Assembly (NCBI RefSeq): GCF_028550595.1
Contig: NZ_JAQQGN010000001.1
Span: 806,001-870,000, forward strand
DNA length: 64,000 nt
Source of the DNA: Luteimonas sp. BLCC-B24
GTDB lineage: Bacteria; Pseudomonadota; Gammaproteobacteria; Xanthomonadales; Xanthomonadaceae
Reading direction: 5' to 3'
This document shows, piece after piece, positions 50,619-61,374 of the stretch (within the stretch, counting starts at the first letter, position 1; each line of letters starts with the position of its first letter). The position numbers and the translations under genes are program-made. A model generated the notes under the pieces. The model saw only the letters and a list, made by a program, of their open reading frames with translations, searched no databases and was not told the DNA's origin.

Positions 50619-50645
50619 TTGATCAATCTTGATCGAATCAATCAA
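50619..50645. promoter_or_regulatory. Operator-like array of TTGAT/ATCAA half-sites
   Basis: TTGATCAA (50619-50626, perfect palindrome), TTGAT-CGA-ATCAA (50629-50641, perfect inverted repeat) and a further ATCAA (50641-50645) lie in the 102-bp divergent region between prpB and the HTH-citrate synthase gene. The AT-rich island is surrounded by GC-rich DNA. Probable binding site for the neighbouring HTH protein. Confidence 0.55.
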
Positions 50646-50661
50646 TACATCGGGATTCAAG

Positions 50662-51879
50662 GTGAATGCACACGACGGCGACCTGATGTCCGCGGCCGAG
50701 GCCTGTGCGGCGCTCGGCATCAGCACCGCGACACTCTATGCCTACGTCAGCCGGGGCCTGCTCGAATCGCGCCCCGGCGCCGACCACCGCAGCCGCGTCT
50801 ACCTGCGCCAGGACGTCGAACGCCTCACCCAGCGCAAGCGCGCCGGCCGCGGTGCGGCGCGCGGTGCGGCGCAGAGCCTCGACCGCGGCCTGCCGGTGAT
50901 GGAAACCCGGATCTCCCTGATCCGGCCCGACAGCCCCTATTACCGCGGGCGCTCGGCGGTGGCGATGGTGCGCAGCGGCGCCACGCTCGAAGACACCGCA
51001 CGCCTGCTGTGGGATTGCGGCGATGCCGATCCGTTCGATGCCGACGCCGGCGACTGGCCCGCGCGCGCGGCGCCGATCGCCGGCGACGCGACGCTGCCGC
51101 CGATCGAACGCGCGATGGCGGCGATCCCCCTGCTCGCCCCGGATCTGCGGCATTCGCTGAGCGCCGCGCCGGCCGCCAAGCGCGGCGTCGCCGCGACGTT
51201 GCTGCGCCAGAACGCCGCGTTGCTCGTCGCCGGCTCGCCGGATGCGCGGCCCGTGCATGCGCTGCTGGCCGAGTCCTGGCGCCCGGGTGACGCGGCCTTC
51301 TCCGAACTGGTGCGCGCGGCCCTGGTGCTGTGCGCGGACCACGAACTCAATGTCTCGGCATTCGCCGCCCGCGTGGTCGCCTCCACCGGCGCGCATCTGC
51401 ATGCCACGGTGTGCGCGGGTCTCGCCGCGCTGTCGGGACCGCGTCACGGCGGCGCGACCGCGCGCGCGCATGCGCTGATCCGCGAGGCCTGCGACGCCCC
51501 CTCGCCCGCTGCCTTCGTCGCCGAGCGCTGGCAGCGCGGTGACGATCTGCCCGGCTTCCATCACGTGCTGTATCCCGACGGCGATCCGCGCGCGGCCGAA
51601 GTGCTGGCGATGCTGCGCGCGCGTCATGCGGGCGATGCCCGCATGCAGCAGGTGGAGGCGGTGCTGCACTCGGCAGCCGAGACCAGCGGCCGGCATCCCA
51701 ACATCGACGGCATGCTCGCGGCGATCTGTTTCGTGCACGGCCTGCCGGCGACGCCGGCGTTGTGCATGTTCGCCGCCGGCCGCCTCGCGGGCTGGCTGGC
51801 GCATGCGCTGGAACAGCAGGAACTGGGCATGCTGATCCGCCCGCGCGCGCATTACACCGGCGTCGCGCCGGCGGAATGA
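50662..51879 (+). CDS. Helix-turn-helix / citrate synthase-fold fusion, probable prp regulator
   Basis: 405 residues from GTG 50662; TTG 50629 lies inside the operator array and ATG 50686 is another option. Residues about 8-55 form a MerR-like helix-turn-helix (MSAAEACAALGISTATLYAYVSRGLL). Residues about 75-405 have the citrate-synthase fold with H227, H262, H301, R310 and D349 aligned to the catalytic set of PrpC, so the active site looks intact. Divergent from prpB and convergent with prpE. I infer a substrate-sensing repressor or activator of prp genes that may also keep synthase activity. Confidence 0.8.
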   Translation: MNAHDGDLMSAAEACAALGISTATLYAYVSRGLLESRPGADHRSRVYLRQDVERLTQRKRAGRGAARGAAQSLDRGLPVMETRISLIRPDSPYYRGRSAVAMVRSGATLEDTARLLWDCGDADPFDADAGDWPARAAPIAGDATLPPIERAMAAIPLLAPDLRHSLSAAPAAKRGVAATLLRQNAALLVAGSPDARPVHALLAESWRPGDAAFSELVRAALVLCADHELNVSAFAARVVASTGAHLHATVCAGLAALSGPRHGGATARAHALIREACDAPSPAAFVAERWQRGDDLPGFHHVLYPDGDPRAAEVLAMLRARHAGDARMQQVEAVLHSAAETSGRHPNIDGMLAAICFVHGLPATPALCMFAAGRLAGWLAHALEQQELGMLIRPRAHYTGVAPAE

Positions 51880-51968
51880 CGGTGCGCGTGCAGGCGCGCG
51901 ACGGCGCGCCCACGCGCACCGGCACTCCGGCACACTCTTGGCGCGCGAGCGCGCCTGAAAACGAGCGT

Positions 51969-53870
51969 TCAGCCCGCGTCCGCGCCCCGCTCCAGCACGC
52001 GACGCACATCCTCCAGCGCGTTCGGATCATCCAGCGTCGAGAGATCCCCCGGATCCCGGGCTTCCGCCAGCGCCTGCAGCGACCGCCGCAGCAATTTGCC
52101 CGAGCGCGTCTTCGGCAGCGCGTTGACCACGTAGACGCGCGCCGGCCGGGCCACCGCACCCAGCTGATCGGCGACCGTGCGCATCATCTCGGCCGCCGTC
52201 GCCTGCTGCGCCACCGCATCCGCGGCGGTCTGCTTGAGCGTGGCGAACACCACCGGCACCTGGCCCTTGAGCGCGTCGGCCACGCCGATCACCGCGGCCT
52301 CGGCCACCGCCGGGTGGCTCGACACCGCTTCCTCGATCTCGCGCGTGCCGAGGCGATGGCCGGCGACGTTGATGACATCGTCGGTGCGGCCGAGGATGAA
52401 GGTGTAGCCGTCCTCGTCCTGGATCGCCCAGTCCAGCGAGCTGTAGAGCAGCTCGCTGAAGTGCGAGAAATAGCTCGACACAAAGCGCGCATCGTCGTTC
52501 CAGACCGTGGTCATGCAGCCCGGCGGCAGCGGCGGCCGGATCACCAGCACACCCTTGGTGCCGGGCGGCACGCGCGCGCCGGTGCTCTCGTCGATCACGC
52601 GCAGATCGAAACCCGGCGTCGGCAGGCCCGGGGACCCGAATTTCACCGGTCGGAGTTCGACCCCCGGCATCAGCGCCAGCACCGGCCAGCCGGTTTCGGT
52701 CTGCCAGTAGTTGTCGATGACGGTCGTGCCGCCGAGACCGTCGCTGATCCACGTCGCCGTCGGTTCGTCGAGCGGCTCGCCGGCGAGAAACAGGTAGCGC
52801 AGCTGCGACAGGTCGTATTGCGCGAGGAACTTCGGATCCTGCTTCTTCAGCACGCGGATGCCGGTGGGCGAGGAGAACATCGTGCGCACGCCGTAGTCGG
52901 CACAGATCTTCCACCAGATGCCGGGATCGGGCGTGGTCGGCAGGCCTTCGTAGAGGATCGAGGTCGCCCCCGCGATCAGCGGCCCGTAGACGTTGTAGGA
53001 ATGGCCCACGGCCCAGCCCACGTCCGAGGTGGAGAACATCACCTGGCCGGCGCGGATGTCGTAGATCGACCACATCGACAGCGCCATCGCGACCGCATAG
53101 CCGCCGACATCGCGCTGCACGCCCTTGGGCTTGCCGGTGGTGCCGGAGGTGTAGAGCAGATAGCTCGGCTCGTTGGATTCCAGCCAGGTCACCGGCACGT
53201 CGGTGCCGGCGTGCTGCGCGCGCAGCGCGGCGTAGTCGAGGTCGCGGCCTTCGACGCGTGTGTAACCCCGCGTGAGGCCGCGATCGACAATCAATACCTT
53301 GGGCGGTGGCGACGTCGCCTCCGCGCACGCGGCATCGATCAACGGCTTGTACGGAATGATCTTGCCGCCGCGGCTGCCGGCATCGGCGGCGATCAACAGC
53401 GCCGGCGTCGCATCGTCGATGCGCAGCGCCAGGTTGTGCGCGGCGAAACCGCCGAAGACCACCGAATGCACCGCACCGATGCGCGCGCAGGCCAGCATCG
53501 CGAACACGGCCTCGGCCATGTTGGGCATGTAGATGACGACGCGGTCGCCGCGGCCCACGCCGAGCGCCACGAGCACGGCGGCGAAATCACTGACCTCGCG
53601 ATGCAGCTGCGCGTAGGTGAGTTCGCGGGTCTCGTTGGTCTCGGTCGAGATCGCAACGAGCGCGAGCTGGTCGCCGCGCGCCTCGAGATGCCGGTCGACG
53701 GCGTTGTAGCAGAGGTTGGTCTGGCCGCCGACGAACCACTTGCGGAACGGCGGGTTCGAATCGTCGAGGATCCGCTGCGGCGCGGTGTGCCAGTGGATCG
53801 CCCGCGCCTGCTCGCCCCAGAAGCCCTCGGGGTCCTCGATGGAACGGCGGTGGAAGGCCTCGTAGCCCAT
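51969..53870 (-). CDS. prpE: Propionate-CoA ligase
   Basis: A 633-residue AMP-forming acyl-CoA synthetase. P-loop-like YTSGTTGKPKGVQRD, the A5 motif NYWQTETGWPV, GRTDDVINVAGHRLGTREIE and the acylatable Lys in TRSGKLLRR are all present. Length and sequence flavour match PrpE, and it stands next to the methylcitrate genes, so propionate is the likely substrate over acetate. It activates propionate to propionyl-CoA for PrpC. ATG 53870. Confidence 0.93.
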   Translation of the reverse strand: MGYEAFHRRSIEDPEGFWGEQARAIHWHTAPQRILDDSNPPFRKWFVGGQTNLCYNAVDRHLEARGDQLALVAISTETNETRELTYAQLHREVSDFAAVLVALGVGRGDRVVIYMPNMAEAVFAMLACARIGAVHSVVFGGFAAHNLALRIDDATPALLIAADAGSRGGKIIPYKPLIDAACAEATSPPPKVLIVDRGLTRGYTRVEGRDLDYAALRAQHAGTDVPVTWLESNEPSYLLYTSGTTGKPKGVQRDVGGYAVAMALSMWSIYDIRAGQVMFSTSDVGWAVGHSYNVYGPLIAGATSILYEGLPTTPDPGIWWKICADYGVRTMFSSPTGIRVLKKQDPKFLAQYDLSQLRYLFLAGEPLDEPTATWISDGLGGTTVIDNYWQTETGWPVLALMPGVELRPVKFGSPGLPTPGFDLRVIDESTGARVPPGTKGVLVIRPPLPPGCMTTVWNDDARFVSSYFSHFSELLYSSLDWAIQDEDGYTFILGRTDDVINVAGHRLGTREIEEAVSSHPAVAEAAVIGVADALKGQVPVVFATLKQTAADAVAQQATAAEMMRTVADQLGAVARPARVYVVNALPKTRSGKLLRRSLQALAEARDPGDLSTLDDPNALEDVRRVLERGADAG

Positions 53871-53982
53871 GTCGACACTCCGGACGCGACGACGTTCCGC
53901 AGCATAGCCCGGCGCTCCGGACCCGGACCGCTCGACCTTCGTCGCATGGGCGGGCTCGCGCCTGCCCTCGGGCAGGCGCCGT

Positions 53983-54963
53983 TCACGCCAGCGGCAAGGC
54001 GCGCTCCGCGCGGCAGAGCGCGTCGTGCAGCGCGCGCACCGCATCGATCGCCGGGTCGGCCGCACCCTCGCCGAGGGTGCGCACGTAACGGCACGCGGCA
54101 AACCCCTCGGCGCGCCGCTCGTAGTCCTCGATCCAACGACGCCGCTCCGGCATGCGTGCGGGGTCGATCGGCCAGGTACCGGGCCGTGGACGGATGTGCC
54201 GCTCGATGCCGATCCGCCACGGCTTGGGGCTGACCCGGGCGCGGAAGCAGCGCTGCCGCACGCACATCAGCGCGTACACCGGATCGGCCCCCAACGCGGC
54301 GAAGCACGCCGCCACCTCCGGCTCGCGCGGATCGAAGCCGCGATGCAGGGCGAGCAGCCGCACGCCCGCGGGTGTCGCGTACTGCCGCAGGCGCCACGCC
54401 GGATGCTGGCGCACGAACGCCTCGATCCGCCGGTCCACCGCCGCGGCCGGGCCACCGTCCCTGTTCCGGCGCGTGGCGTGGATGCGACGCGCGATCCACG
54501 CACCCAGGGCGAGCGCAATGCCCGTCGCGACAAGTCCGACCAGCCACGACCCCGCTGCGCCGCCGATGCCCGCCGCGAGCATCAGCAACGGCACCCGGCA
54601 GCCCCATCGAAGCGCACGGTCCGGGCCCGGATCGTGGAAATCGATGTCCACGAACAAGGCGCGCGGCGTGTTGAGGCAGCGCGCGCCGTAGGCGTTGCGG
54701 GTGATGACGCTGTCGCCCTCGCGCGCCACGATCTCCTCGCGGATCGGCACGCCCTCAGACCCGTTGTAGGGCCGCCTGGCCTCACGGCGCGGGAGCGCCT
54801 CGCCGGCCAGCACCCGCTCGAAGGCCTCACGCGTACGTGCATCGGCCAGTGCCTGGGCGTCTTCCAGGCTGAGGTCGGACCAGCCGAAACGGCGCACGGT
54901 GACCTGCCGGCCCCTCGTGCGGTGTTGCAACCGGCCTTCGGCCCAGTACTGCGGAACGATCAT
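53983..54963 (-). CDS. Uncharacterised membrane protein
   Basis: 326 residues from ATG 54963. A soluble N-terminal part (1-120) contains RRPYNGSEGVPIREEIV and an acidic FVDIDFHD motif at 104-111. One or two hydrophobic helices span 123-157. A C-terminal cytosolic domain is rich in Arg, with ALHRGFD and VRQRCFRARVSPKPW. I recognise no family. The only context is mdh upstream and prpE downstream on the same strand. Confidence 0.6.
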   Translation of the reverse strand: MIVPQYWAEGRLQHRTRGRQVTVRRFGWSDLSLEDAQALADARTREAFERVLAGEALPRREARRPYNGSEGVPIREEIVAREGDSVITRNAYGARCLNTPRALFVDIDFHDPGPDRALRWGCRVPLLMLAAGIGGAAGSWLVGLVATGIALALGAWIARRIHATRRNRDGGPAAAVDRRIEAFVRQHPAWRLRQYATPAGVRLLALHRGFDPREPEVAACFAALGADPVYALMCVRQRCFRARVSPKPWRIGIERHIRPRPGTWPIDPARMPERRRWIEDYERRAEGFAACRYVRTLGEGAADPAIDAVRALHDALCRAERALPLA

Positions 54964-55001
54964 GTGCCTCCCCCTTCGGCCGCCCGCCCCAATGGCCAGG
55001 C

Positions 55002-55030
55002 AAAAAAAAGCGCCGGGAATCCCGGCGCTT
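55002..55030 (-). terminator. Rho-independent terminator of mdh
   Basis: AAGCGCCGGG / CCCGGCGCTT stem with a 2-nt loop. On minus the stem is followed by TTTTTTTTG, directly after the mdh stop at 55054. Confidence 0.9.
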
Positions 55031-55053
55031 CTTGTACACCCGTACGGCTGCGG

Positions 55054-56040
55054 TCAGCCCAGCAGATGCGCCACGCCGCTGCGCTCTTCCTCGAGCTCGG
55101 CCAGGGTCTTGTCGATGGCCTTCTGGCTGAAGTCGTCGACTTCGAGGTCCTTGACCAGCGTGTATTCGCCGTTCTGCGTGGTCACCGCGAAGCCGAAGAT
55201 CACGCCTTCGGGGATGCCGTAGCTGCCGTCCGACGGCACGCCCATCGTCACCCACTTGCCGTTGCTGCCCAGCACCCAGTCGCGGATGTGGTCGATGGCG
55301 GCATTGGCGGCCGAGGCCGCCGACGACAGGCCGCGCGCTTCGATGATCGCCGCGCCGCGCTTGCCGACCTGCGGGATGAAGGTGTTGGCGTTCCAGTCGG
55401 CGTCGCCGACCTTGTCCTTGAGGTTGACGCCGTTCGCGGTGGCGAAGCGGTAGTCCGGGTACATGGTCGGGCTATGGTTGCCCCAGACGATCAGGCCCTC
55501 GATGTCGCCGACGGCGACCTCGGCCTTGGCTGCCAGCTGGCTCAGCGCGCGGTTGTGGTCGAGGCGCAGCATCGCGGTGAAGTTGCGCGGGTTGAGATCC
55601 GGCGCCGACTTCATGGCGATGTAGGCGTTGGTGTTGGCCGGGTTGCCGACCACCAGCACCTTGACGTCACGCGAGGCGACCTTGTTCAGCGCCGCGCCCT
55701 GGGCGGTGAAGATCTTGGCGTTCTCGAGCAGCAGGTCCTTGCGCTCCATGCCCGGGCCGCGCGGACGCGCGCCGACGAGCAGCGCGATGTCGGCGTCCTT
55801 GAACGCGACCTCCGCATCGTCGGTGCCGATGACACCGGCCAGCAGCGGGAACGCGCAGTCCTCGAGCTCCATGATCACGCCCTTGAGCGCGGCCTGCGCC
55901 TTGTCGATCGGCAGCTCGAGCAGCTGCAGGATCACCGGCTGGTCCTTGCCCAGCATTTCACCGGAGGCGATGCGGAACAGGAGGGCGTAGCCGATCTGGC
56001 CGGCGGCGCCGGTCACGGCAACACGGACGGGAGTCTTCAT
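55054..56040 (-). CDS. mdh: Malate dehydrogenase (LDH/MDH superfamily, NAD-dependent)
   Basis: 328 residues, the length of the Xanthomonas/Burkholderia-type cytosolic-like MDH. The NAD motif [19 protein letters not shown], substrate Arg in [20 protein letters not shown] and the catalytic His in [13 protein letters not shown] are present. It closes the TCA cycle and supplies oxaloacetate, also needed by PrpC. 51 bp separate it from the glutaredoxin-like gene upstream. Confidence 0.97.
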   Translation of the reverse strand: MKTPVRVAVTGAAGQIGYALLFRIASGEMLGKDQPVILQLLELPIDKAQAALKGVIMELEDCAFPLLAGVIGTDDAEVAFKDADIALLVGARPRGPGMERKDLLLENAKIFTAQGAALNKVASRDVKVLVVGNPANTNAYIAMKSAPDLNPRNFTAMLRLDHNRALSQLAAKAEVAVGDIEGLIVWGNHSPTMYPDYRFATANGVNLKDKVGDADWNANTFIPQVGKRGAAIIEARGLSSAASAANAAIDHIRDWVLGSNGKWVTMGVPSDGSYGIPEGVIFGFAVTTQNGEYTLVKDLEVDDFSQKAIDKTLAELEEERSGVAHLLG

Positions 56041-56091
56041 GGAAATGTCCTTTCGTTCACTTGGGGGGATGTCGTGGATCGGGCCGGGCGG

Positions 56092-56448
56092 TCAATAGAG
56101 CGGATAGCCCAGCGGTTCGAGGTGTTCGGCCAGTGCGGCCGTGTCGTAGCCACGGATCACGGTCTGGCCGATCACCGTGACCGGCACGCCGCGCGCACCG
56201 AGGGCCTGCATCGCGCGCGCACCGGCCGGCGTGTCGATGTCGAGGACGCGATAGCGCACCTTGCCGGCGGCGAACTCCGCCTGCTGCCGGCGGCAGTACC
56301 CGCACCACTCGGCGGCCAGCATCACGATGCCGGTCTTGCCGGTCGCGCCGCGTGGATCGTCCGGATGCAGCGGCTGCGGCGCCTCGGCACGCAGGTGCAT
56401 CCAGCCCCCGGCCAGTGCCAATGCAGCGAGAAGCAGGAGCAGCCGCAT
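56092..56448 (-). CDS. Glutaredoxin-like protein with N-terminal signal/anchor
   Basis: 118 residues from ATG 56448. A hydrophobic N-terminus (RLLLLLAALALAGGWMHL) precedes a glutaredoxin fold with the redox motif AEWCGYCRRQ (CxxC), the cis-Pro RGVPVTVIG and the end loop IRGYDTAAL. It likely acts in the periplasm or membrane-attached. Eight bases from the aminotransferase gene, so co-transcribed. Confidence 0.82.
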   Translation of the reverse strand: MRLLLLLAALALAGGWMHLRAEAPQPLHPDDPRGATGKTGIVMLAAEWCGYCRRQQAEFAAGKVRYRVLDIDTPAGARAMQALGARGVPVTVIGQTVIRGYDTAALAEHLEPLGYPLY

Positions 56449-56456
56449 CCGCGCGC

Positions 56457-57656
56457 TCAGCGCAGCTCCGCGAAGAACTCGCGGATGCGGTCGAGTCCGG
56501 GGGCGAGCTGCGCCTCCGGACAGGTATAGCTGATGCGCAGGGCGCGCGGCTCGCCGAAGGCCGAGCCCGGCACGCAGGCCACGCCCTTGGCCTCGAGCAG
56601 TGCATTGCACAGGTCGACGTCATTGCCGATGTGCGTGTCACCGTGCGACGTGCCGAAGGCCACGCTGATATCGGGAAACACGTAGAACGCGCCGGCCGGC
56701 TTCGGACAGACCACGCCCGGGATCTCCGCCAGCGCGGCCATCACGCGGTCACGGCGCGCCTGGAACTCGGCGCATTTCGCGCTCGGCACATCCTGCGGAC
56801 CGGTCAGCGCCGCGACCGCGGCCGCGGTCACGACTTCGGGCACGTTGGTGATGTGGTTGGAGTTCATCGTCGCGAAGGCCCTGGCGACCGATTCGGGCCC
56901 GGCCAGCAGGCCGACGCGCCAGCCGGGCATGCCGTAGGTCTTGGACAGCGAATCGACGAAGATCGTGCGCTCGCGCAGCTCCGGCCGGGCCTGCACGACG
57001 TTGTGGTAGCCGACACCGTCGAACACCATGCGGTTGTAGATGTCGTCGGTGATGATCCACGTATCGGGATGCCGTACCAGCACGTCGGCCAGCGCGGCGA
57101 TCTCGTCCCGCGTGTAGACCATGCCGGTCGGATTCGACGGGTTGTTGAACAGGAAGACCTTGGGCTTGCGCGCCAGCGCGGCATCGAGCTGCGCCGGGGT
57201 CAGCTTGTAGTCCTGTTCCGGCGGGCACGGCAGCAACTGGATGTCGGCACCGACGATCTCGGCGATGTCCAGATAGGTCGTCCAGTAGGGCGTTGCGAAC
57301 GCGAAGCCGTCGCCTTCGTCGAGCAGCACCTCGGCCAGCGTATAGAGGATGTGCTTGGCGCCGATGCCGCTGGCGCAGTGCGCGCGGGTGTAGCCCGGCA
57401 GGCCGATGCGGTCGAGATGGCCGATGAACGCGTCGAGCAGCGCGTCGCTGCCGCGGTTGCTGCCGTACTGGCCGCTGTCGTGCTCGAGCGCCTCGCGCGC
57501 GGCGGCATACACATGCGCGCCGGGCAGGAAGTTCGGCACGCCGATCGAGAAGCTGATGATGTCCCGGCCTTCGGCCTTCAGGCGTCTGGCCTTCTCGGCG
57601 ACCTGCATGATGGCGCTGGGCCGGGCACGGCCGACGCGGCGGGCAAGCTGGGGCAT
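56457..57656 (-). CDS. PLP-dependent aminotransferase (class I, aspartate aminotransferase-like)
   Basis: 399 residues from ATG 57656. Fold type I aminotransferase with FSIGVPNFLPG, FNNPSNPTGMVYTRDE, the Schiff-base Lys in DSLSKTYGMPGWRVG and the substrate Arg in RALRISYTCPE. It resembles aspartate/aromatic aminotransferases of the AspC/Aat type; substrate preference is not visible. Followed by the glutaredoxin-like gene and mdh. Confidence 0.88.
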   Translation of the reverse strand: MPQLARRVGRARPSAIMQVAEKARRLKAEGRDIISFSIGVPNFLPGAHVYAAAREALEHDSGQYGSNRGSDALLDAFIGHLDRIGLPGYTRAHCASGIGAKHILYTLAEVLLDEGDGFAFATPYWTTYLDIAEIVGADIQLLPCPPEQDYKLTPAQLDAALARKPKVFLFNNPSNPTGMVYTRDEIAALADVLVRHPDTWIITDDIYNRMVFDGVGYHNVVQARPELRERTIFVDSLSKTYGMPGWRVGLLAGPESVARAFATMNSNHITNVPEVVTAAAVAALTGPQDVPSAKCAEFQARRDRVMAALAEIPGVVCPKPAGAFYVFPDISVAFGTSHGDTHIGNDVDLCNALLEAKGVACVPGSAFGEPRALRISYTCPEAQLAPGLDRIREFFAELR

Positions 57657-57768
57657 CGCGGGACACCTCTCCGGACGGATCGCCAGGCCGGCAGGCCGGG
57701 CGACAGAGCGCGAAATTTTAGCAGGCCTGCCGCGGGCGGGCACGGCGCGGGGGGGGCACCCACACGAC

Positions 57769-57798
57769 GACGCCGCGGCCCGTGAGGACCGCGGCGTC
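57769..57798. terminator. Candidate terminator downstream of ppiB
   Basis: GACGCCGCGG / CCGCGGCGTC form a 10-bp perfect stem with a 10-nt loop, 33 bp past the ppiB stop on minus. No T-run. Confidence 0.5.
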
Positions 57799-57830
57799 GC
57801 CACAGCATCGGCCCGGGGGCCGGCGCGCAC

Positions 57831-58325
57831 TCAGGCCGCGAGGACCTTGTTCCACTCGGCCACGCGGTCGGCCTTGGCGGCCAGCACGGCGTCGGCGTCA
57901 CCCTCGATCTTCACCGACTTGATCGTGTCGCCCTGCTTGATCGTATCGACCACGTCCAGACCCTCGGTGACCTTGCCGAAGACGGTGTGCTTGCCGTCCA
58001 GCCAGTCGGTCTTGATGTGGGTGATGAAGAACTGGCTGCCGTTGGTGTTGGGACCGGCATTGGCCATCGACAGCACGCCACGCTCGTGCTTGACGCCGTT
58101 GTTGGTCTCGTCCTCGAACCGGTACCCCGGGCCGCCGCGGCCGGAGCCTTCGGGGCAGCCGCCCTGGACCATGAAGTCGGCGATCACGCGGTGGAAGTTC
58201 AGTCCGTCGTAGAAGCCGCGCTTGGCCAGGTTGACGAAGTTGGCCACGGTCAGCGGGGCCTTGTCGGCGAACAGCTCGACGGTGATCGGGCCACGGTCGG
58301 TATCGAATACGGCGTTCAGGGACAT
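57831..58325 (-). CDS. ppiB: Peptidyl-prolyl cis-trans isomerase B (cyclophilin)
   Basis: A 164-residue cyclophilin (E. coli PpiB 164). It shows [13 protein letters not shown] with the catalytic Arg, GSQFFIT and HTVFGKV. There is no signal peptide, so the enzyme is cytosolic. Divergent from typA, which has its own promoter. Confidence 0.96.
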   Translation of the reverse strand: MSLNAVFDTDRGPITVELFADKAPLTVANFVNLAKRGFYDGLNFHRVIADFMVQGGCPEGSGRGGPGYRFEDETNNGVKHERGVLSMANAGPNTNGSQFFITHIKTDWLDGKHTVFGKVTEGLDVVDTIKQGDTIKSVKIEGDADAVLAAKADRVAEWNKVLAA

Positions 58326-58443
58326 GAGGAATCCTGGGATGGGAAAGGCCGCCGGCCGGGCCGGCGAACGGGCTACATGCGGCCTCCCCGGACGGTTTCA
58401 AGTCGGCGCTCCGGCCCGGCCGCCATGCGGCGGCGCAACACGG

Positions 58444-58449
58444 TATAAT
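58444..58449 (+). promoter_or_regulatory. Consensus -10 element of typA
   Basis: A perfect TATAAT at 58444-58449, 60 bp before the typA start, in a GC-rich gap. No clear -35 hexamer 17 bp upstream. Confidence 0.5.
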
Positions 58450-58509
58450 TCCGGGCTCTTTCACTGACTCTAGTGCGCCCCGGTCTTCGACTCTGGCGCA
58501 GCCTTGCCC

Positions 58510-60335
<1,826 letters not shown>

Positions 60336-60339
<4 letters not shown>

Positions 60340-60872
60340 GCCAGGCGCCGTTCCCGGCGTGGCGGCCGGGGGCCGGCGACCGGGCGGCACTCGCGGCCCT
60401 GTCCCAACGTATGCAGACGGCGTGCCCTCCGGGCGCGCCGTCTTTGCATCCGCGCCGCGCCGACCAGTGGCACGTGACCCTGTGCTTCATCGGGCACGCG
60501 GTCGACGCGGCGGTGATGCCGGCGCTGCTCGATGCGTTCGCCGACGCCGCCACGCGCATTCCCCCGCACGTCTGCTCGATCGAGCGTCTGGCCTACTGGC
60601 CGCAATCCGGGGCGGTGGTGGCGCTGCCGCATCCCTGTCCCGCGCTGCAGGCGCTGTGCGATGCCGCGCGCGACGCGGTACGACGCATCGGCATCGTGCC
60701 GGCGCAGGCGACGACCCAACCGCACCTCACCCTGGCGTATCTCGACAAGCACCTCGGCCCGCAGCCCTGGCTCGACCGGATCGCGTGCGCGACCGGGCCG
60801 CTCGCCGTCGACGGCTTCGAACTCCTGTTCAATCCCGGCGGCGTTACGATGCGCTCGCGCACTGGCCGCTGA
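60336..60872 (+). CDS. thpR: RNA 2',3'-cyclic phosphodiesterase (2H family)
   Basis: 178 residues from GTG 60336, overlapping the typA stop. The two HxTx motifs of the 2H phosphoesterases are present as HVTLCFIG and HLTLAYLD. It opens 2',3'-cyclic phosphates at RNA ends. Cytosolic. Confidence 0.9.
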
Positions 60873-60918
60873 GCGGCGCGCCGCTGCCGCCACCACCCCA
60901 CCAGGCCGCCCTGTTCTG

Positions 60919-61374
60919 ATGTCCGACGTCCCGACCCACGCGCTGCGCGGCCTGCGCGCCATCGCCATCTTCGAAGCCACCAAGGGTGTGATCGCACTGG
61001 CCGGGGCTGCCGCCCTCGCGGCGATCGGACCCGACGCACTGCAGCACGAACTCCAGACCGCGCTCGCGCGGCTCGGCATCGTCGTCCAGCGCGGCAGCAG
61101 CGCCCTGCTCGACGCCATCACGCCGCAGACCGTGCACGTCGCCGTCGCGGTCGGCCTGGTCTACGCCGGCATGCGCCTGCTCGAGGCCTGGGGCTTGTGG
61201 CGGCACCGGGCCTGGGCGTCCTGGCTGGGCTGCATCGGCGCGGCGGCGTACCTGCCGTTCGAGATCTACGCCCTTTGGCACCACCCGGACTGGCTGACCT
61301 GGGGTGTGTTCGTCCTCAACCTGGTGATCGTGCTGGTGCTGGCGCGCGACCTGCAGCGTCGACGGCGCGCGTGA
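60919..61374 (+). CDS. DUF2127 domain-containing membrane protein
   Basis: 151 residues from ATG 60919, with about four hydrophobic helices. The family start RGLRAIAIFEATKGVIAL and the C-terminal EIYALWHHPDWLTWGVFVLNL pattern identify DUF2127. Inner membrane; function unknown. Overlaps the next gene by 4 bp. Confidence 0.85.
   Translation: MSDVPTHALRGLRAIAIFEATKGVIALAGAAALAAIGPDALQHELQTALARLGIVVQRGSSALLDAITPQTVHVAVAVGLVYAGMRLLEAWGLWRHRAWASWLGCIGAAAYLPFEIYALWHHPDWLTWGVFVLNLVIVLVLARDLQRRRRA

Noticed and set aside
50629..50661. TTG 50629 as the start of the HTH-citrate synthase gene
   Set aside because: It lies inside the TTGAT/ATCAA array, and the added residues are outside the HTH. GTG 50662 is preferred, though not proven.
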